The position numbers were made by a program, and so were the translations under genes. This document shows positions 17,286-26,125 of a stretch of DNA of 64,000 bases, one piece after another. Numbering within the stretch: position 1 is the first letter of the stretch; each line of letters starts with the position of its first letter. Under the pieces are notes generated by a model. The model was given only the letters and a program-made list of their open reading frames with translations, made no database searches and was not told the origin of the DNA. Source of the stretch: Nonlabens dokdonensis DSW-6 (GTDB taxonomy: Bacteria; Bacteroidota; Bacteroidia; Flavobacteriales; Flavobacteriaceae). The stretch covers positions 1 through 64,000 of the forward strand of contig NC_020156.1 in assembly GCF_000332115.1 (NCBI RefSeq). The letters run 5' to 3'.

Positions 17286-17310
17286 TAAGTTTAAGTAAAT
17301 TGTAATGGGT

Positions 17311-19740
17311 TTATTCTTTAACGATCTTACCTGAATAACTTTGATTTCCATCATCTGTAATTCTATAAACATAAATTCCTGGTCGTAACGAAGCTTGTGA
17401 ATATCTCGCAGTAAGGTTTCCTTGCTCGGTAGTCATATTCTGAACATCTACTACTCTACCTGATAGATCAAAGAGCGTTAGGGTAATTTTTTCGCTTTCT
17501 TTAGCTAACTGAAAAGTAGTTGTATTCACAAAAGGGTTAGGATAATTACTTACTGCTGCTTGATTTATTGAGCTTGCATTATCTACACTCAAAGTACTAT
17601 TCAATTGAAATTTCAAATCATTGATGCTCAAATCAAAAGGCTGAAATGTATTGTAATCGCCACTCATAGAAAACACTATGGACCTAAAGTGATCGCTAGC
17701 GCTAGAAATACCAGCAGGATTGATAAAATCATCAAAATCAATGGTAACATTTGCAGGCATTGCATGCGCTGGAATCGTATAGCGGTAACGAGCTGACCAA
17801 GCTATGGCCTCATCAGTAATCAGAACAATCTCTATAGGTAACGAGTTACTAACTTCAAAAGACATCTGGTCATAATCTGATACGTCAACTAATTGATCAC
17901 CTGCTTTTAAATGTCTAAACAGGTTGAGCGTTTCTTTAATGTTACCTTGAATCGTTGGATTTCTTTCTACATAATAGGTATCATTAGCAGGAAAAGAACT
18001 TGTAGAGGTGATGTCAAAACTGTTGACCATAACTTCTCCATCTATATAATCAGTTCCCCAAGGACCATCTGCCAGATACAAGGCATCAATTTGTTCATTC
18101 GGTCCAGTTGAAAGGGAAACACCTGCATCAAATATCCCACCGGTGTTTACTTCTACGGTTTGAATATAATCGCCAGTTAAACTTATGGAGTTAGAATAAG
18201 GAATGAGACCAGCTACTTCAGTTTGTTTCAAATTTGCATCTAGTAAGACTGAAGAAAGCCTGTTTAAATTATTAATCTCAAGGTGTAACTTACCATTTTC
18301 ATAATACCCATTACGCACAAAAACTGGAGGAACTAGATTATTTAAAGTTAGACTGTTCAACGTTTTCTGTGCTGTGTAAGTATCTAATATATGATTCACT
18401 ATATGAAATACTTGAGCATAAGAACTACCCCAAATTTGATAATTGTTATAATCTCCTGCTGGATAACGGTCAATACTCCAGTAACTGTATAAATCATTTT
18501 CTACTGCTCCTAATTTAATTGAAAAGCTTACAGAATATTCTATAGATCCATTATCGCGTATGATTGTAGAAGTTAAGAGCTGGTGACCTCTCGCAGTTAC
18601 CGTTCTTACATCATCTAATGTAGAATTATTCAATCGGTCACAAATGGCTTTAGAATGATCATAAACTCCATTTTGAGTGTCTGTTGCAAGCACAGCAGCA
18701 ACACGATTTGCTTGTTGATAATAATCTACGGCAAGGACTTCATTTGCATTTGTAATTCCTAATAAATCTGTAGGTGTAGAATATTGAGGGTTTTCTGTTC
18801 CATACTGACCAGTTAATGGTAAATAACCGTCTAGACTATTAATTGTCCCACTTTTTACAAGAAAAGATGATTGAGCAGCTTTTTTAGACATCTGGTTATT
18901 ATCCTTCAGTCTATTTAAATTGCGCTTAGCAATTAAACTAGCTAGGTCTCCATTACTTTCTAGACCGCCATTATTTCCTGAAGAAACCGTGTTAGAGCCA
19001 GAAGCATCTGGACGAGTTAAATTGATTGTTTTTAAAGCAGTATAAGGATTTGCCGTGATGTAAAAGATAGCATCATTAAAATCCTGATCACAAGAGGCAT
19101 AATCACGACGTATATCTTCAAAACCTAGTATAATTCTCTCATTTACATCATCATTCAAAAGAACATTATGCTTTCTCAAAGAAGGATCATTTTCTGGATT
19201 ATAGTCCTCATTAGAGTATACTTGCCATTGTCCTGCTGTTACTTGATTGTTTTGAAAACCGTTAGCTAAAAGAACCCAACCTATTCCTGTACCTGCTGGA
19301 AACCTGCCTATATGAACCTTATTTCCAGCAAGTAGTCCACCACCACTCCATTGTGCAGAGACATTTGGGAAAATGATTGTTATGTCGCTTGCACTAGGTG
19401 CTGGATGATTTGTAATTGAGGTATCATAAGTGTAAAAACCTAATACATTTTTATATCCAGCTCCTTCTGCAACAAAGGTTACCCAGACATCTGCCTGATC
19501 TTCTAGTAGAATATCAGTATCATAACCAGAAGAAATGTACTGTGGATTAAAATCTGGCACAGGATAACTTTCTGGAAGAGCATTATTCACCATTTGTAAA
19601 AAATCTCCAGTAATCACATCATCTACTGGTTCTAAATAATCTGGTGTCCCGTCAGAACTAAATGTTCCTAGGTATTGATAGTTTTGAGATGGCGCAATAA
19701 AGCTTATCAACAACGCGACAATTAAAATAATTTTATTCAT
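17311..19740 (-). CDS. LruC/DUF4114 domain protein with type IX secretion sorting domain
   Basis: Large exported protein of 809 residues with signal peptide MNKIILIVALLISFIAPSQ. A DUF4114 block lies near residues 80-235, including the Asp-rich ASCDQDFNDAIFYI, a motif of calcium-dependent surface proteins; the centre is LruC-like. The C-terminal 80 residues (from NYPNPF, through LFDLSGRVV, to YRITDDGNQSYSGKIVKE) are a type A T9SS sorting domain, so the protein should cross the outer membrane. Role probably adhesive or matrix-related. Its promoter carries two LytTR-like direct repeats, and it lies just downstream of the LytTR gene. Confidence 0.85.
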   Translation of the reverse strand: MNKIILIVALLISFIAPSQNYQYLGTFSSDGTPDYLEPVDDVITGDFLQMVNNALPESYPVPDFNPQYISSGYDTDILLEDQADVWVTFVAEGAGYKNVLGFYTYDTSITNHPAPSASDITIIFPNVSAQWSGGGLLAGNKVHIGRFPAGTGIGWVLLANGFQNNQVTAGQWQVYSNEDYNPENDPSLRKHNVLLNDDVNERIILGFEDIRRDYASCDQDFNDAIFYITANPYTALKTINLTRPDASGSNTVSSGNNGGLESNGDLASLIAKRNLNRLKDNNQMSKKAAQSSFLVKSGTINSLDGYLPLTGQYGTENPQYSTPTDLLGITNANEVLAVDYYQQANRVAAVLATDTQNGVYDHSKAICDRLNNSTLDDVRTVTARGHQLLTSTIIRDNGSIEYSVSFSIKLGAVENDLYSYWSIDRYPAGDYNNYQIWGSSYAQVFHIVNHILDTYTAQKTLNSLTLNNLVPPVFVRNGYYENGKLHLEINNLNRLSSVLLDANLKQTEVAGLIPYSNSISLTGDYIQTVEVNTGGIFDAGVSLSTGPNEQIDALYLADGPWGTDYIDGEVMVNSFDITSTSSFPANDTYYVERNPTIQGNIKETLNLFRHLKAGDQLVDVSDYDQMSFEVSNSLPIEIVLITDEAIAWSARYRYTIPAHAMPANVTIDFDDFINPAGISSASDHFRSIVFSMSGDYNTFQPFDLSINDLKFQLNSTLSVDNASSINQAAVSNYPNPFVNTTTFQLAKESEKITLTLFDLSGRVVDVQNMTTEQGNLTARYSQASLRPGIYVYRITDDGNQSYSGKIVKE

Positions 19741-19760
19741 GACTTATTTGATTTATAAGC

Positions 19761-19768
19761 CAAAAGTA
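19761..19768 (-). promoter_or_regulatory. -7 element (TACTTTTG) for the LruC gene
   Basis: Exact TAnnTTTG match on the minus strand, 20 bp before the ATG. No TTG occurs at the -33 position, consistent with dependence on an activator bound to the upstream repeats. Confidence 0.6.
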
Positions 19769-19811
19769 AAACGCTATGTCGCCTTAAATTTTAATTTACG
19801 ATTAGCACCAT

Positions 19812-19842
19812 TTTGGTGTCGTCGAGTGGTAGTTTAACATCG
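19812..19842 (-). promoter_or_regulatory. Two LytTR-like direct repeats upstream of the LruC gene
   Basis: TTTGGTGTCG (19812-19821) and TTTAACATCG (19833-19842) are spaced exactly 21 bp start to start, two helical turns. They lie 44 bp upstream of the -7 element. The same motif at the same spacing and almost the same distance (46 bp) precedes the signalling operon at 26126-26177. LytTR proteins typically bind direct repeats at 21-22 bp spacing. Confidence 0.6.
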
Positions 19843-19862
19843 TTGAGTAAAATCAGAGAATT

Positions 19863-20609
19863 TTAAAGTAAGTTCAACCTACGCATTAATTCTGGTCTGT
19901 TAGACCTGCTTATAGGAATCACATTCTTTTCTATCAACACACTATTATCCTCTATATCAATAATTTTATTGATGTTAATTATATAAGAACGGTGTACTTT
20001 CAGGAATAAAGATTCTGGTAACTTTTCAACTATTTTTTTGAGAGTAGAATGAACCGTGTAATTTTTGTGTTCTGTTTTTATTAAAACATAATCTCCTTTT
20101 GCCTCAATTAAGTAAATATGTTCAAATTCTATTTTGACGAGCCTGCGATCAATATTGACATACATTTCCTTTTCTGGAGCAGAAACACCACTTGAAGACG
20201 GCGCTATTTCTTTTTTAAGAGATGGAGTGACCTCTTTCTTTTGTACTTTCTCAATAGATTTTAAAAACCTAGGTAAGGTTATAGGTTTGAGTAGATAATC
20301 TACAATACAATCGTATTCAAAAGCCTCAATCGCAAAATTTCTATCTGATGTAGTTAGAACAATCTTAGGTGGATTACGCAGTGTTTCTATAAAGTCAAAA
20401 CCGCTAAAATCAGGCATATGAAGATCTAAGAATATTAGATCAATATCATTTTTTCTTAGAAACTTCATTGCACTTAGTGCATTAGGAAACTCCTCGATTA
20501 CATCAAGGTTTTCCACCTGACTGCACAAATGAGTCATGATAGTTCTCGCTGCAGCCTCATCATCAATTATAATACAATTCAAATTGAAATATTTTTGATT
20601 ATAAAGCAA
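19863..20609 (-). CDS. LytTR-family response regulator
   Basis: Protein of 248 residues. Receiver domain at about 10-125 with acidic pocket D16-D17-E18, phosphoacceptor D62 in IFLDLHMPDFSG, and conserved K in YLLKPI. A linker of about 25 residues precedes a LytTR DNA-binding domain at about 150-248 (LVKIEFEHIYLIEAKGDYV begins it; HRSYIINI and ISRSNRPEL follow). Last gene of the seven-gene signalling operon, 8 bp after hpt. It is the only DNA-binding output of the operon and the likely reader of the 21-bp-spaced repeats. Confidence 0.93.
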   Translation of the reverse strand: MLYNQKYFNLNCIIIDDEAAARTIMTHLCSQVENLDVIEEFPNALSAMKFLRKNDIDLIFLDLHMPDFSGFDFIETLRNPPKIVLTTSDRNFAIEAFEYDCIVDYLLKPITLPRFLKSIEKVQKKEVTPSLKKEIAPSSSGVSAPEKEMYVNIDRRLVKIEFEHIYLIEAKGDYVLIKTEHKNYTVHSTLKKIVEKLPESLFLKVHRSYIININKIIDIEDNSVLIEKNVIPISRSNRPELMRRLNLL

Positions 20610-20617
20610 TTTACATA

Positions 20618-20935
20618 TTATAAATCACTTATAAAACGATTACAGGAATCAAGTAAGGAGTCAAATTTTTTTTTGAGCGTACTTTTACCGTTACGCAATT
20701 CTTCTTCATAAGCTATGGCGAGCTCATATCCTTGAGATAGTCCTAATATTCCTAGTTTGTGCTTTAATTTGTGTACGTTTTCTGCCGCTTTCGCGAAAGC
20801 GGAATCATTAAAATTCTTCTCGTACAACTGTATCTCTTCTGGTAATTCCTTTTTTACAACGTCGAGTAATTTATCGACAAACGTAGGATCTCCACCAGCA
20901 ATTTCATTAATATAATCTAGATTAGGTTGTTCCAT
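20618..20935 (-). CDS. Hpt (histidine phosphotransfer) domain protein
   Basis: Single-domain phosphotransfer protein of 105 residues. The phosphoacceptor is most likely H55 in VHKLKHKLGILGL, matching HxLK(G). A palindrome copy encodes A46-F-A-K-A50 in the helix just before this histidine. In a relay, Hpt passes phosphate from a kinase receiver to another receiver; here the partner would be the adjacent LytTR receiver, though neither kinase in the operon carries its own receiver domain. The gene is 3 bp from the upstream kinase and 8 bp from the LytTR gene. Confidence 0.85.
   Translation of the reverse strand: MEQPNLDYINEIAGGDPTFVDKLLDVVKKELPEEIQLYEKNFNDSAFAKAAENVHKLKHKLGILGLSQGYELAIAYEEELRNGKSTLKKKFDSLLDSCNRFISDL
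20786..20801. repeat. 16-bp palindrome copy inside the Hpt gene (perfect)
   Basis: Perfect CGCTTTCGCGAAAGCG within an 18-bp palindrome (20785-20802), read as AFAKA immediately before the phosphohistidine helix. Confidence 0.95.
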
Positions 20936-20938
20936 GAA

Positions 20939-21988
20939 CTAGGATTTAGGTAATGTAAAAAATATGGAAGTTCCAACGCCAGGAAGACTTTCAATCCAAA
21001 TTTCTCCTTTATAAAACATGATAATTTTCTTTACAATGGAGAGTCCGATTCCTGTACTGCTAGAGTCGTTCTCAAGTTTTTGAAAAACTTGAAAAATTTT
21101 ATCAAAATAAGCAGGTTCAATGCCTTTACCATTATCTTTTATTTCAAACTGATACTTTGATTCTAGATCTCTTGATATAATATCAATGCGGCCATTAGGT
21201 TTATCCATATTTTTGACTGCGTTGTCTATTAGGTTTTGAAAAACCTGTTGCAATTTGACTGGATCTCCTTTAATGGTAGGAAGTAAATGCACTACTATTT
21301 TTACATGATCCGGTATGTGAAGTAATTTTATATTTTCACGAACCAATGTGTTTAAATCTAGCTCATGCTCTGTTCTTATCTCCTTATCTATCGAAGAATA
21401 TTCTAAAATCCCAGAAATTAAGGAATCCATTTTTTCCAAATGTGAGACGATTAAGGACAAATGCGTTTTACCTTCATCACCTAGAACTTCTTCATAATCC
21501 TCTTTGATCCAACTCACCAGAGCCTCTATACTTCTTAATGGCGATTTCAAGTCATGTGAAACAATATGAGCATAATCATTAAGCTCCTGATTTTGAAGAG
21601 CTAGTTCTTCTAGCAGCTTTTCTTGATCTTTGTTTACTTTAATCAATTGCTCTGCCTGCTCACTTATATAGTTAGCTAAGTTTTTCTTATCGGTAAGCTT
21701 GATTTCAGTGCCGCCTTTCTTATTATTTTCAAACGGCTTTACTGCATTAATAACCGATTGTAATTTGAGTAACAAATAACGTTGTTGTTTAGTCTCTTCT
21801 CTCAGAGCTTTATTTGCCTCAAAAAGTTCATCTGAGCTTATTTTCATAGCCCTTTGCGTCATTTTAAACTGATCATCAAGATTATCATAAGACGCAGAAA
21901 CCGCTTTAAAAAAAGAATGCATGTCTTCTCGATCTTTAAGATCGTCTGGAAAATACTTGCGGATTTGCCTCTTTAAAAGTGGATTCAT
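20939..21988 (-). CDS. Cytoplasmic sensor histidine kinase
   Basis: Protein of 349 residues without membrane segments. Residues 1-135 are charged and helical, probably coiled coil. HisKA domain at about 135-205 with H145 in IVSHDLKSPLRS; HATPase domain at about 240-347 with N-box NLIDNAVKN, DNGKGIEP, F-box and GIGLSIVKKI. No PAS or receiver domain. Starts 0 bp after the FIST gene, strongly suggesting it receives the FIST signal. The catalytic part closely resembles that of the larger PAS kinase in the same operon, indicating duplication. Confidence 0.92.
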   Translation of the reverse strand: MNPLLKRQIRKYFPDDLKDREDMHSFFKAVSASYDNLDDQFKMTQRAMKISSDELFEANKALREETKQQRYLLLKLQSVINAVKPFENNKKGGTEIKLTDKKNLANYISEQAEQLIKVNKDQEKLLEELALQNQELNDYAHIVSHDLKSPLRSIEALVSWIKEDYEEVLGDEGKTHLSLIVSHLEKMDSLISGILEYSSIDKEIRTEHELDLNTLVRENIKLLHIPDHVKIVVHLLPTIKGDPVKLQQVFQNLIDNAVKNMDKPNGRIDIISRDLESKYQFEIKDNGKGIEPAYFDKIFQVFQKLENDSSSTGIGLSIVKKIIMFYKGEIWIESLPGVGTSIFFTLPKS

Positions 21989-23119
21989 TTATTCACTTAT
22001 TAAAGTTATAGTCATGGTCTGATTGTGTAATTTACAACTGCGTTCTCCATAAAAAGGAGCTATTTCTCCATAAGAATACATTCCAGCAATTATCGTTTCA
22101 TTTCCTATTATGCCTCTTACTTCTTCTATTTCTTCTTCAATTCTCTGATCTAGAACTAATTTACGTCCTATACAACTTATAAGTAAGGCCAGATGTGGTG
22201 GCTCTATACGTCCTTCCATTGCTCTTATGGCTGCAGTTTCTGAAGCCGCCGCGATACTATCCATGTTTGTCATCATAAGTTGCACAGTAGAATTAACAGG
22301 CACATCGCCTGCAAGAATCATAGCATTTTTTTCTTCGTCTATATTTAGAATTGTGCGAACAAAGGATTGTTTATTCTCCTGACTCTTAACATTTAAAGGA
22401 TATATCAAAGCAGATCCTGGTAGTTCCTTTGCTTTATCACCTAAGTATGTTTTGTACAAATCTAAAGCTGGTTTTCCATCAATTTCGTATAATATATTAC
22501 CATCTGATTTTGTTACTAATCTTTCAGGACCAAAAGGCGTCCAGCCACCGTAAATAGAAAAAGAAGCTTCTAAACTTTCTCCATAAAATCCTATAACAAT
22601 GATCTCTCCTTCCTTAGGCGTTTCATTGAATGAAGCTAAAGTTTTCTCAAAACGATCATCATCTCCACATAATCCTCCAGTTATAAGAACCTTAGGAAGG
22701 TGTTCTTGCATTCCTTTGGTCAAATCTGAGCCATTTACAAAACTTCCTTCAGAAATTACAAATACGTGTTTCAATCCCTCTTGAGTTAGCTGTTTTACAG
22801 CTTCTCGACCTGCTTTCTCACTATCTTCTTTTGTATCGTGTACATTATATCGTTGTACTTCATAAGTAGCTCGTTCAAATTCTATTGCAGTAACTGTTAT
22901 ATGTTTATCATTTACTGAACTGCCAACTAGTTCACCACAAGAAGATCCAAAAACCAAATTCCCTTCTGGAAACATACCTCGAACCTCATTAAAAAGACTC
23001 TCATCTTCTAATAAAAAACGGTTACCAAAGATCAATACTAAAGGAGTATTTAGATGTTGTTTCTTTCCTAAGTAGTGCCATTCTCCACCTGCTCGTTTTT
23101 GTAGCTGTACTGTCTTCAT
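21989..23119 (-). CDS. FIST domain signal-sensing protein
   Basis: Protein of 376 residues with FIST_N (about 25-215; LVFGSSCGELVGSSVNDKHI and ITGGLCGDDDRF) and FIST_C (about 225-365; ALDLYKTYLGDKA, GMYSYGEIAPF) domains. FIST proteins are proposed small-ligand sensors, perhaps for amino acids, that feed histidine kinases or cyclases. No membrane segment. It lies between the two kinases, 4 bp after the PAS kinase and directly abutting the second kinase. Its presence in an H-NOX operon implies a second input to the relay. Confidence 0.9.
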   Translation of the reverse strand: MKTVQLQKRAGGEWHYLGKKQHLNTPLVLIFGNRFLLEDESLFNEVRGMFPEGNLVFGSSCGELVGSSVNDKHITVTAIEFERATYEVQRYNVHDTKEDSEKAGREAVKQLTQEGLKHVFVISEGSFVNGSDLTKGMQEHLPKVLITGGLCGDDDRFEKTLASFNETPKEGEIIVIGFYGESLEASFSIYGGWTPFGPERLVTKSDGNILYEIDGKPALDLYKTYLGDKAKELPGSALIYPLNVKSQENKQSFVRTILNIDEEKNAMILAGDVPVNSTVQLMMTNMDSIAAASETAAIRAMEGRIEPPHLALLISCIGRKLVLDQRIEEEIEEVRGIIGNETIIAGMYSYGEIAPFYGERSCKLHNQTMTITLISE

Positions 23120-23123
23120 CTCT

Positions 23124-25109
23124 TTATTTTTCTATGGTAAAATAAAACGTTGTTCCTTCTCCTACTTTACTATCTAACCAGATTTTACCATTATATAAAT
23201 CAACAATCTTTTTGACGATTGATAGACCTATACCTGTAGAGTTCTCTCTTTTATTTAATGATTGAAATATTTGAAATATTTTATCATGGTACTCCTTATC
23301 GATTCCAATACCATTGTCCCTTACAGAGAATTTGTATTCATTCAAATTTTCTTCAAAATTAACCTCGATAATTCCTTGTTCTTTATCGCAATAGGAAATA
23401 GCATTGCTTATCAAGTTTTGAAATAATTGTTGAATTTTTACTCGATCTACTTTTAAAGTGGGTAATGTTTTTTTTACGTTAAAATCAATGTGTTCTGGAA
23501 AATGAAGTAAGGTTACGATATCATCCATTACCTTATTTAAATCAACTTCAGAAACAGTTTCCTTGTTACTTATTATGCTAGAATATTCTAAAACATCAGA
23601 GATGAGCTGCTCCATTTTTTCTAAGGTCGCGTCTATCATTTTAAAATTCTCTAAAGTTTCGGAAGATAATTTACCTTCATTGTCATCCTTTATCCAGCTC
23701 ATTAACGCACTTATACTGCGCAAAGGGGATTTTAAATCATGAGAAACTACATGTGCATATTCTTGCAACTCTTCGTTACTATTCTCAAGTTTTTTCAGCA
23801 GATTTTCCTTTTGAAGCTCGAGACTTTTAAGTTGAGTAATATCTAAGTGGATTCCGATGGAACCAATTACCTGACCGTTAATACTATAATTAGGTGCCCC
23901 ACTAATAAGCCAATATTTAATTGAACCGTCCTTGGCTTTGATCTTTACTTCATAGGAGTTTGACAATCCCTCTATACGTTTGCTATTTTCTTTTTCTAAT
24001 ATTTTAAGGTCATCCTTTACTAGTAGAACATCCTTACCTCTGCGACCTATTAACTCCTCGCTAGAATATCCAGACATTTGTTCTAGACTCTGGTTGACCA
24101 TAATAATGTTGTCCTCATTATCCACCTCAATGAGACCCAAGTTCATGTTTGCGATAATGTTGCTATATTTTTGACGCTCTGCTTCAATACTTTCACGGTA
24201 TTTTCTCCTGAGAGTCACATCTCGATAAGTCCACAAATGACCACGGTATTCATCGTTTTCATAAATAGGAATGAAATCGCGTTCTAACACTCTACCGTCA
24301 ACTAAGTAAAGTTCATCTGATAAAACTTGTTTTTTTTCATCGGTCAAATGGTTAATTCTTTCTACAAATTCTTCAGGGTTCTTGAAAAGACTTTTGCTTT
24401 GCTCAGCTGCATTTGCACAATTAACACCTACCATTTGTTCAGGTGAAACAGGAATTTTAAAAAATTGACAAAATCTTTGATTAGTAACTACCACGTTACG
24501 ATTTTCATCTTCTAATAGAACTGCACTATGAAGATGGCTGATAAGGGTAGAAAGTCTGTTTTGAGATTCAAGCAATAGCTTCTGAGCGGCATTTTCTTCT
24601 GTGATATCTCTGACTATACCTTGTGCTGCAACTGGCTGATTCTTGCCATTAAAAATAATACTGGCATTGATATGAACAAGCCTTACCGCGCCACTAGCTA
24701 CTTTTATTTTGACTTGAAAATCTGTTATTGACCCATTTTCAGAAAACTCTTTAAAACTGGTAAGAACTTTAACTTGTTCCTCAGGTAGGACGAGAGAAAA
24801 TAAATTCAACTTTGTATCTGTGGAATAACCTAATAAATCTTGTGCGGCATTGTTCATCCTTATGACAACACCGTTTAGATCCATTACTACATAAGCGTCT
24901 ACTATGTTCCCAAAAACACCTTTAAGCTCAGATGTTTTAGTTAGTAATAACTCTTCTAATTTTTCATTGGAAACCTTTAACTCTTGAGATTTTAAATAGA
25001 GTTCTTTAGATTTTTCTTCAAGTATACGTTCGGCTTCTTTCCTTGCAGCTTTCTCTCGCGCAAGTGCTCGTTCGTAAATTTTGATTTTATCATTATCCAT
25101 GTGTGGCAA
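23124..25109 (-). CDS. PAS-domain histidine kinase, probable partner of H-NOX
   Basis: Soluble kinase of 661 residues. Residues 4-65 are a strongly charged coiled coil (KEAERILEEKSKELYLKSQEL). Three PAS domains follow at about 65-175, 185-300 and 312-432, the last with a PAC motif (GSIKYWLISGAP). HisKA has H457 in VVSHDLKSPLRS; HATPase carries NLISNAISYC, RDNGIGI and GIGLSIVKKI. Its start overlaps the H-NOX stop by 17 bp, the usual coupling of an H-NOX with its kinase. No receiver domain is attached, fitting the separate receiver and Hpt genes. Confidence 0.93.
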   Translation of the reverse strand: MPHMDNDKIKIYERALAREKAARKEAERILEEKSKELYLKSQELKVSNEKLEELLLTKTSELKGVFGNIVDAYVVMDLNGVVIRMNNAAQDLLGYSTDTKLNLFSLVLPEEQVKVLTSFKEFSENGSITDFQVKIKVASGAVRLVHINASIIFNGKNQPVAAQGIVRDITEENAAQKLLLESQNRLSTLISHLHSAVLLEDENRNVVVTNQRFCQFFKIPVSPEQMVGVNCANAAEQSKSLFKNPEEFVERINHLTDEKKQVLSDELYLVDGRVLERDFIPIYENDEYRGHLWTYRDVTLRRKYRESIEAERQKYSNIIANMNLGLIEVDNEDNIIMVNQSLEQMSGYSSEELIGRRGKDVLLVKDDLKILEKENSKRIEGLSNSYEVKIKAKDGSIKYWLISGAPNYSINGQVIGSIGIHLDITQLKSLELQKENLLKKLENSNEELQEYAHVVSHDLKSPLRSISALMSWIKDDNEGKLSSETLENFKMIDATLEKMEQLISDVLEYSSIISNKETVSEVDLNKVMDDIVTLLHFPEHIDFNVKKTLPTLKVDRVKIQQLFQNLISNAISYCDKEQGIIEVNFEENLNEYKFSVRDNGIGIDKEYHDKIFQIFQSLNKRENSTGIGLSIVKKIVDLYNGKIWLDSKVGEGTTFYFTIEK

Positions 25110-25635
25110 TACTGAATTTTACCTCCGTACCGTTTTCCTTAATATTTTCTACTAAAATAGTTGCATTAGTATTGAAATATTCAAAAGTCTTATTCATAAG
25201 CCCTTTTCCAAAAGAAGACATGGCTCTACTAGATTTATAGATCATTACTAATGTAGTATCTGTTTTATCTACTACAGTGAAACTCGGTAACTCTGCGTCC
25301 GGATAGATTTTACGTACTTCTACATGAATATGATTTTCGATGGAAGATATCATTTCTATAGGATCTTTGTATTGAGTTAAAAAGGAGGAGTAACTTCTCT
25401 CTACGACACTAAAAAAATGCTCGCCGTAAAGGAGCAGCAGATCCTCAATCGCTATTCCTGTTTCTTTGTTTAAATTAGTAAGTAAACTTAACATTTCAGA
25501 AAAACTGTAAGTTCCTACCGCTGTATAAGAGCCATTAGATGGTAGATTAGAATTATTGATTATGGTATCTACCATTTCAAAACCGAATTTATCTTCTACT
25601 AAATCTAAAAACTCTGTAAAGACTATTCCTTTCAT
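25093..25635 (-). CDS. H-NOX (heme nitric oxide/oxygen binding) sensor
   Basis: Heme sensor of 180 residues, normal H-NOX length. It opens with the family N-terminus MKGIVFTEF. The proximal heme ligand is H104 by alignment of ENHIHVEVRKIYPDAELPSF with the family motif, and the heme-propionate motif Y133-x-S135-x-R137 (YKSSR) is intact. No distal-pocket tyrosine is obvious, so NO-selective binding is more likely than O2 binding; this last point is inference. It shares one base with the preceding receiver gene and overlaps the PAS kinase gene by 17 bp. Confidence 0.93.
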   Translation of the reverse strand: MKGIVFTEFLDLVEDKFGFEMVDTIINNSNLPSNGSYTAVGTYSFSEMLSLLTNLNKETGIAIEDLLLLYGEHFFSVVERSYSSFLTQYKDPIEMISSIENHIHVEVRKIYPDAELPSFTVVDKTDTTLVMIYKSSRAMSSFGKGLMNKTFEYFNTNATILVENIKENGTEVKFSIATHG

Positions 25636-26051
25636 TATGCTTTTATTAATTCATTCATCGACCAATAGTCTAAAGTAACCTTTATTTTATTAACGTAATC
25701 CTCATATTTAAGGGGCTTTATTATATAGCCTGCTACACCTGTGGAGTAACATGCAAGCACATCTCTACGGTTATTTGAAGTAGTTAAAATGATCGTTGGG
25801 ATATATTTCAACACTTCATCTTCTTTCAAAATTTTAAGAAACTCTAGCCCATTAATTTTGGGCATATTCAGGTCTAAAAAGATGACATCTGGTATAATAT
25901 GATCTTGTTTAAGGATTTTTAAGGCCTCTTCTCCATTCTTAGCTTCTATGAGATCGTGATTTAATTCAAGCTTAACAATAGCGCGCTTCAGTTTCATAAC
26001 TTCGATCGCATCGTCTTCAATAAGTAATACTTTTAACTTGACATTTTTCAC
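25635..26051 (-). CDS. Single-domain response regulator (CheY-like)
   Basis: Receiver-only protein of 138 residues from a GTG start. Acidic pocket E-D-D follows KVLLI; phosphoacceptor D61 is in IFLDLNMPKING; TTS and K in IIKPL complete the site. The longer frame opens with TTG at 26075, but that codon lies inside the -7 element (26073-26080), and a stop closes the frame at 26084, so GTG (KNVKLKVLLIEDD) is preferred. First gene of the operon, with its stop overlapping the H-NOX start. Probably a relay intermediate or phosphate sink. Confidence 0.85.
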   Translation of the reverse strand: MKNVKLKVLLIEDDAIEVMKLKRAIVKLELNHDLIEAKNGEEALKILKQDHIIPDVIFLDLNMPKINGLEFLKILKEDEVLKYIPTIILTTSNNRRDVLACYSTGVAGYIIKPLKYEDYVNKIKVTLDYWSMNELIKA

Positions 26052-26072
26052 ACTAATAGCTTTTAAAACTAT

Positions 26073-26080
26073 CAAATATG
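26073..26080 (-). promoter_or_regulatory. Candidate -7 element (CATATTTG) of the H-NOX signalling operon
   Basis: Seven of eight bases match TAnnTTTG, 21 bp before the GTG start. It lies 46 bp downstream of the nearest LytTR-like repeat. Confidence 0.5.
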
Positions 26081-26125
26081 ATTAATAATTCATTACTTTA
26101 TTTAAAATGTTAGTCGAATGACGCG

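Larger units (their letters stand above)
16945..17310. other. Non-coding interval before the LruC gene terminus
   Basis: No gene recognised. It holds one perfect palindrome copy (17200-17215), a small CTGAT/ATCAG hairpin at 17240-17256 and the terminator of the minus-strand gene (17260-17285). Confidence 0.5.

Noticed and set aside
26052..26075. TTG start of the receiver gene
   Set aside because: The codon lies within the -7 promoter element; the internal GTG gives the usual receiver N-terminus.
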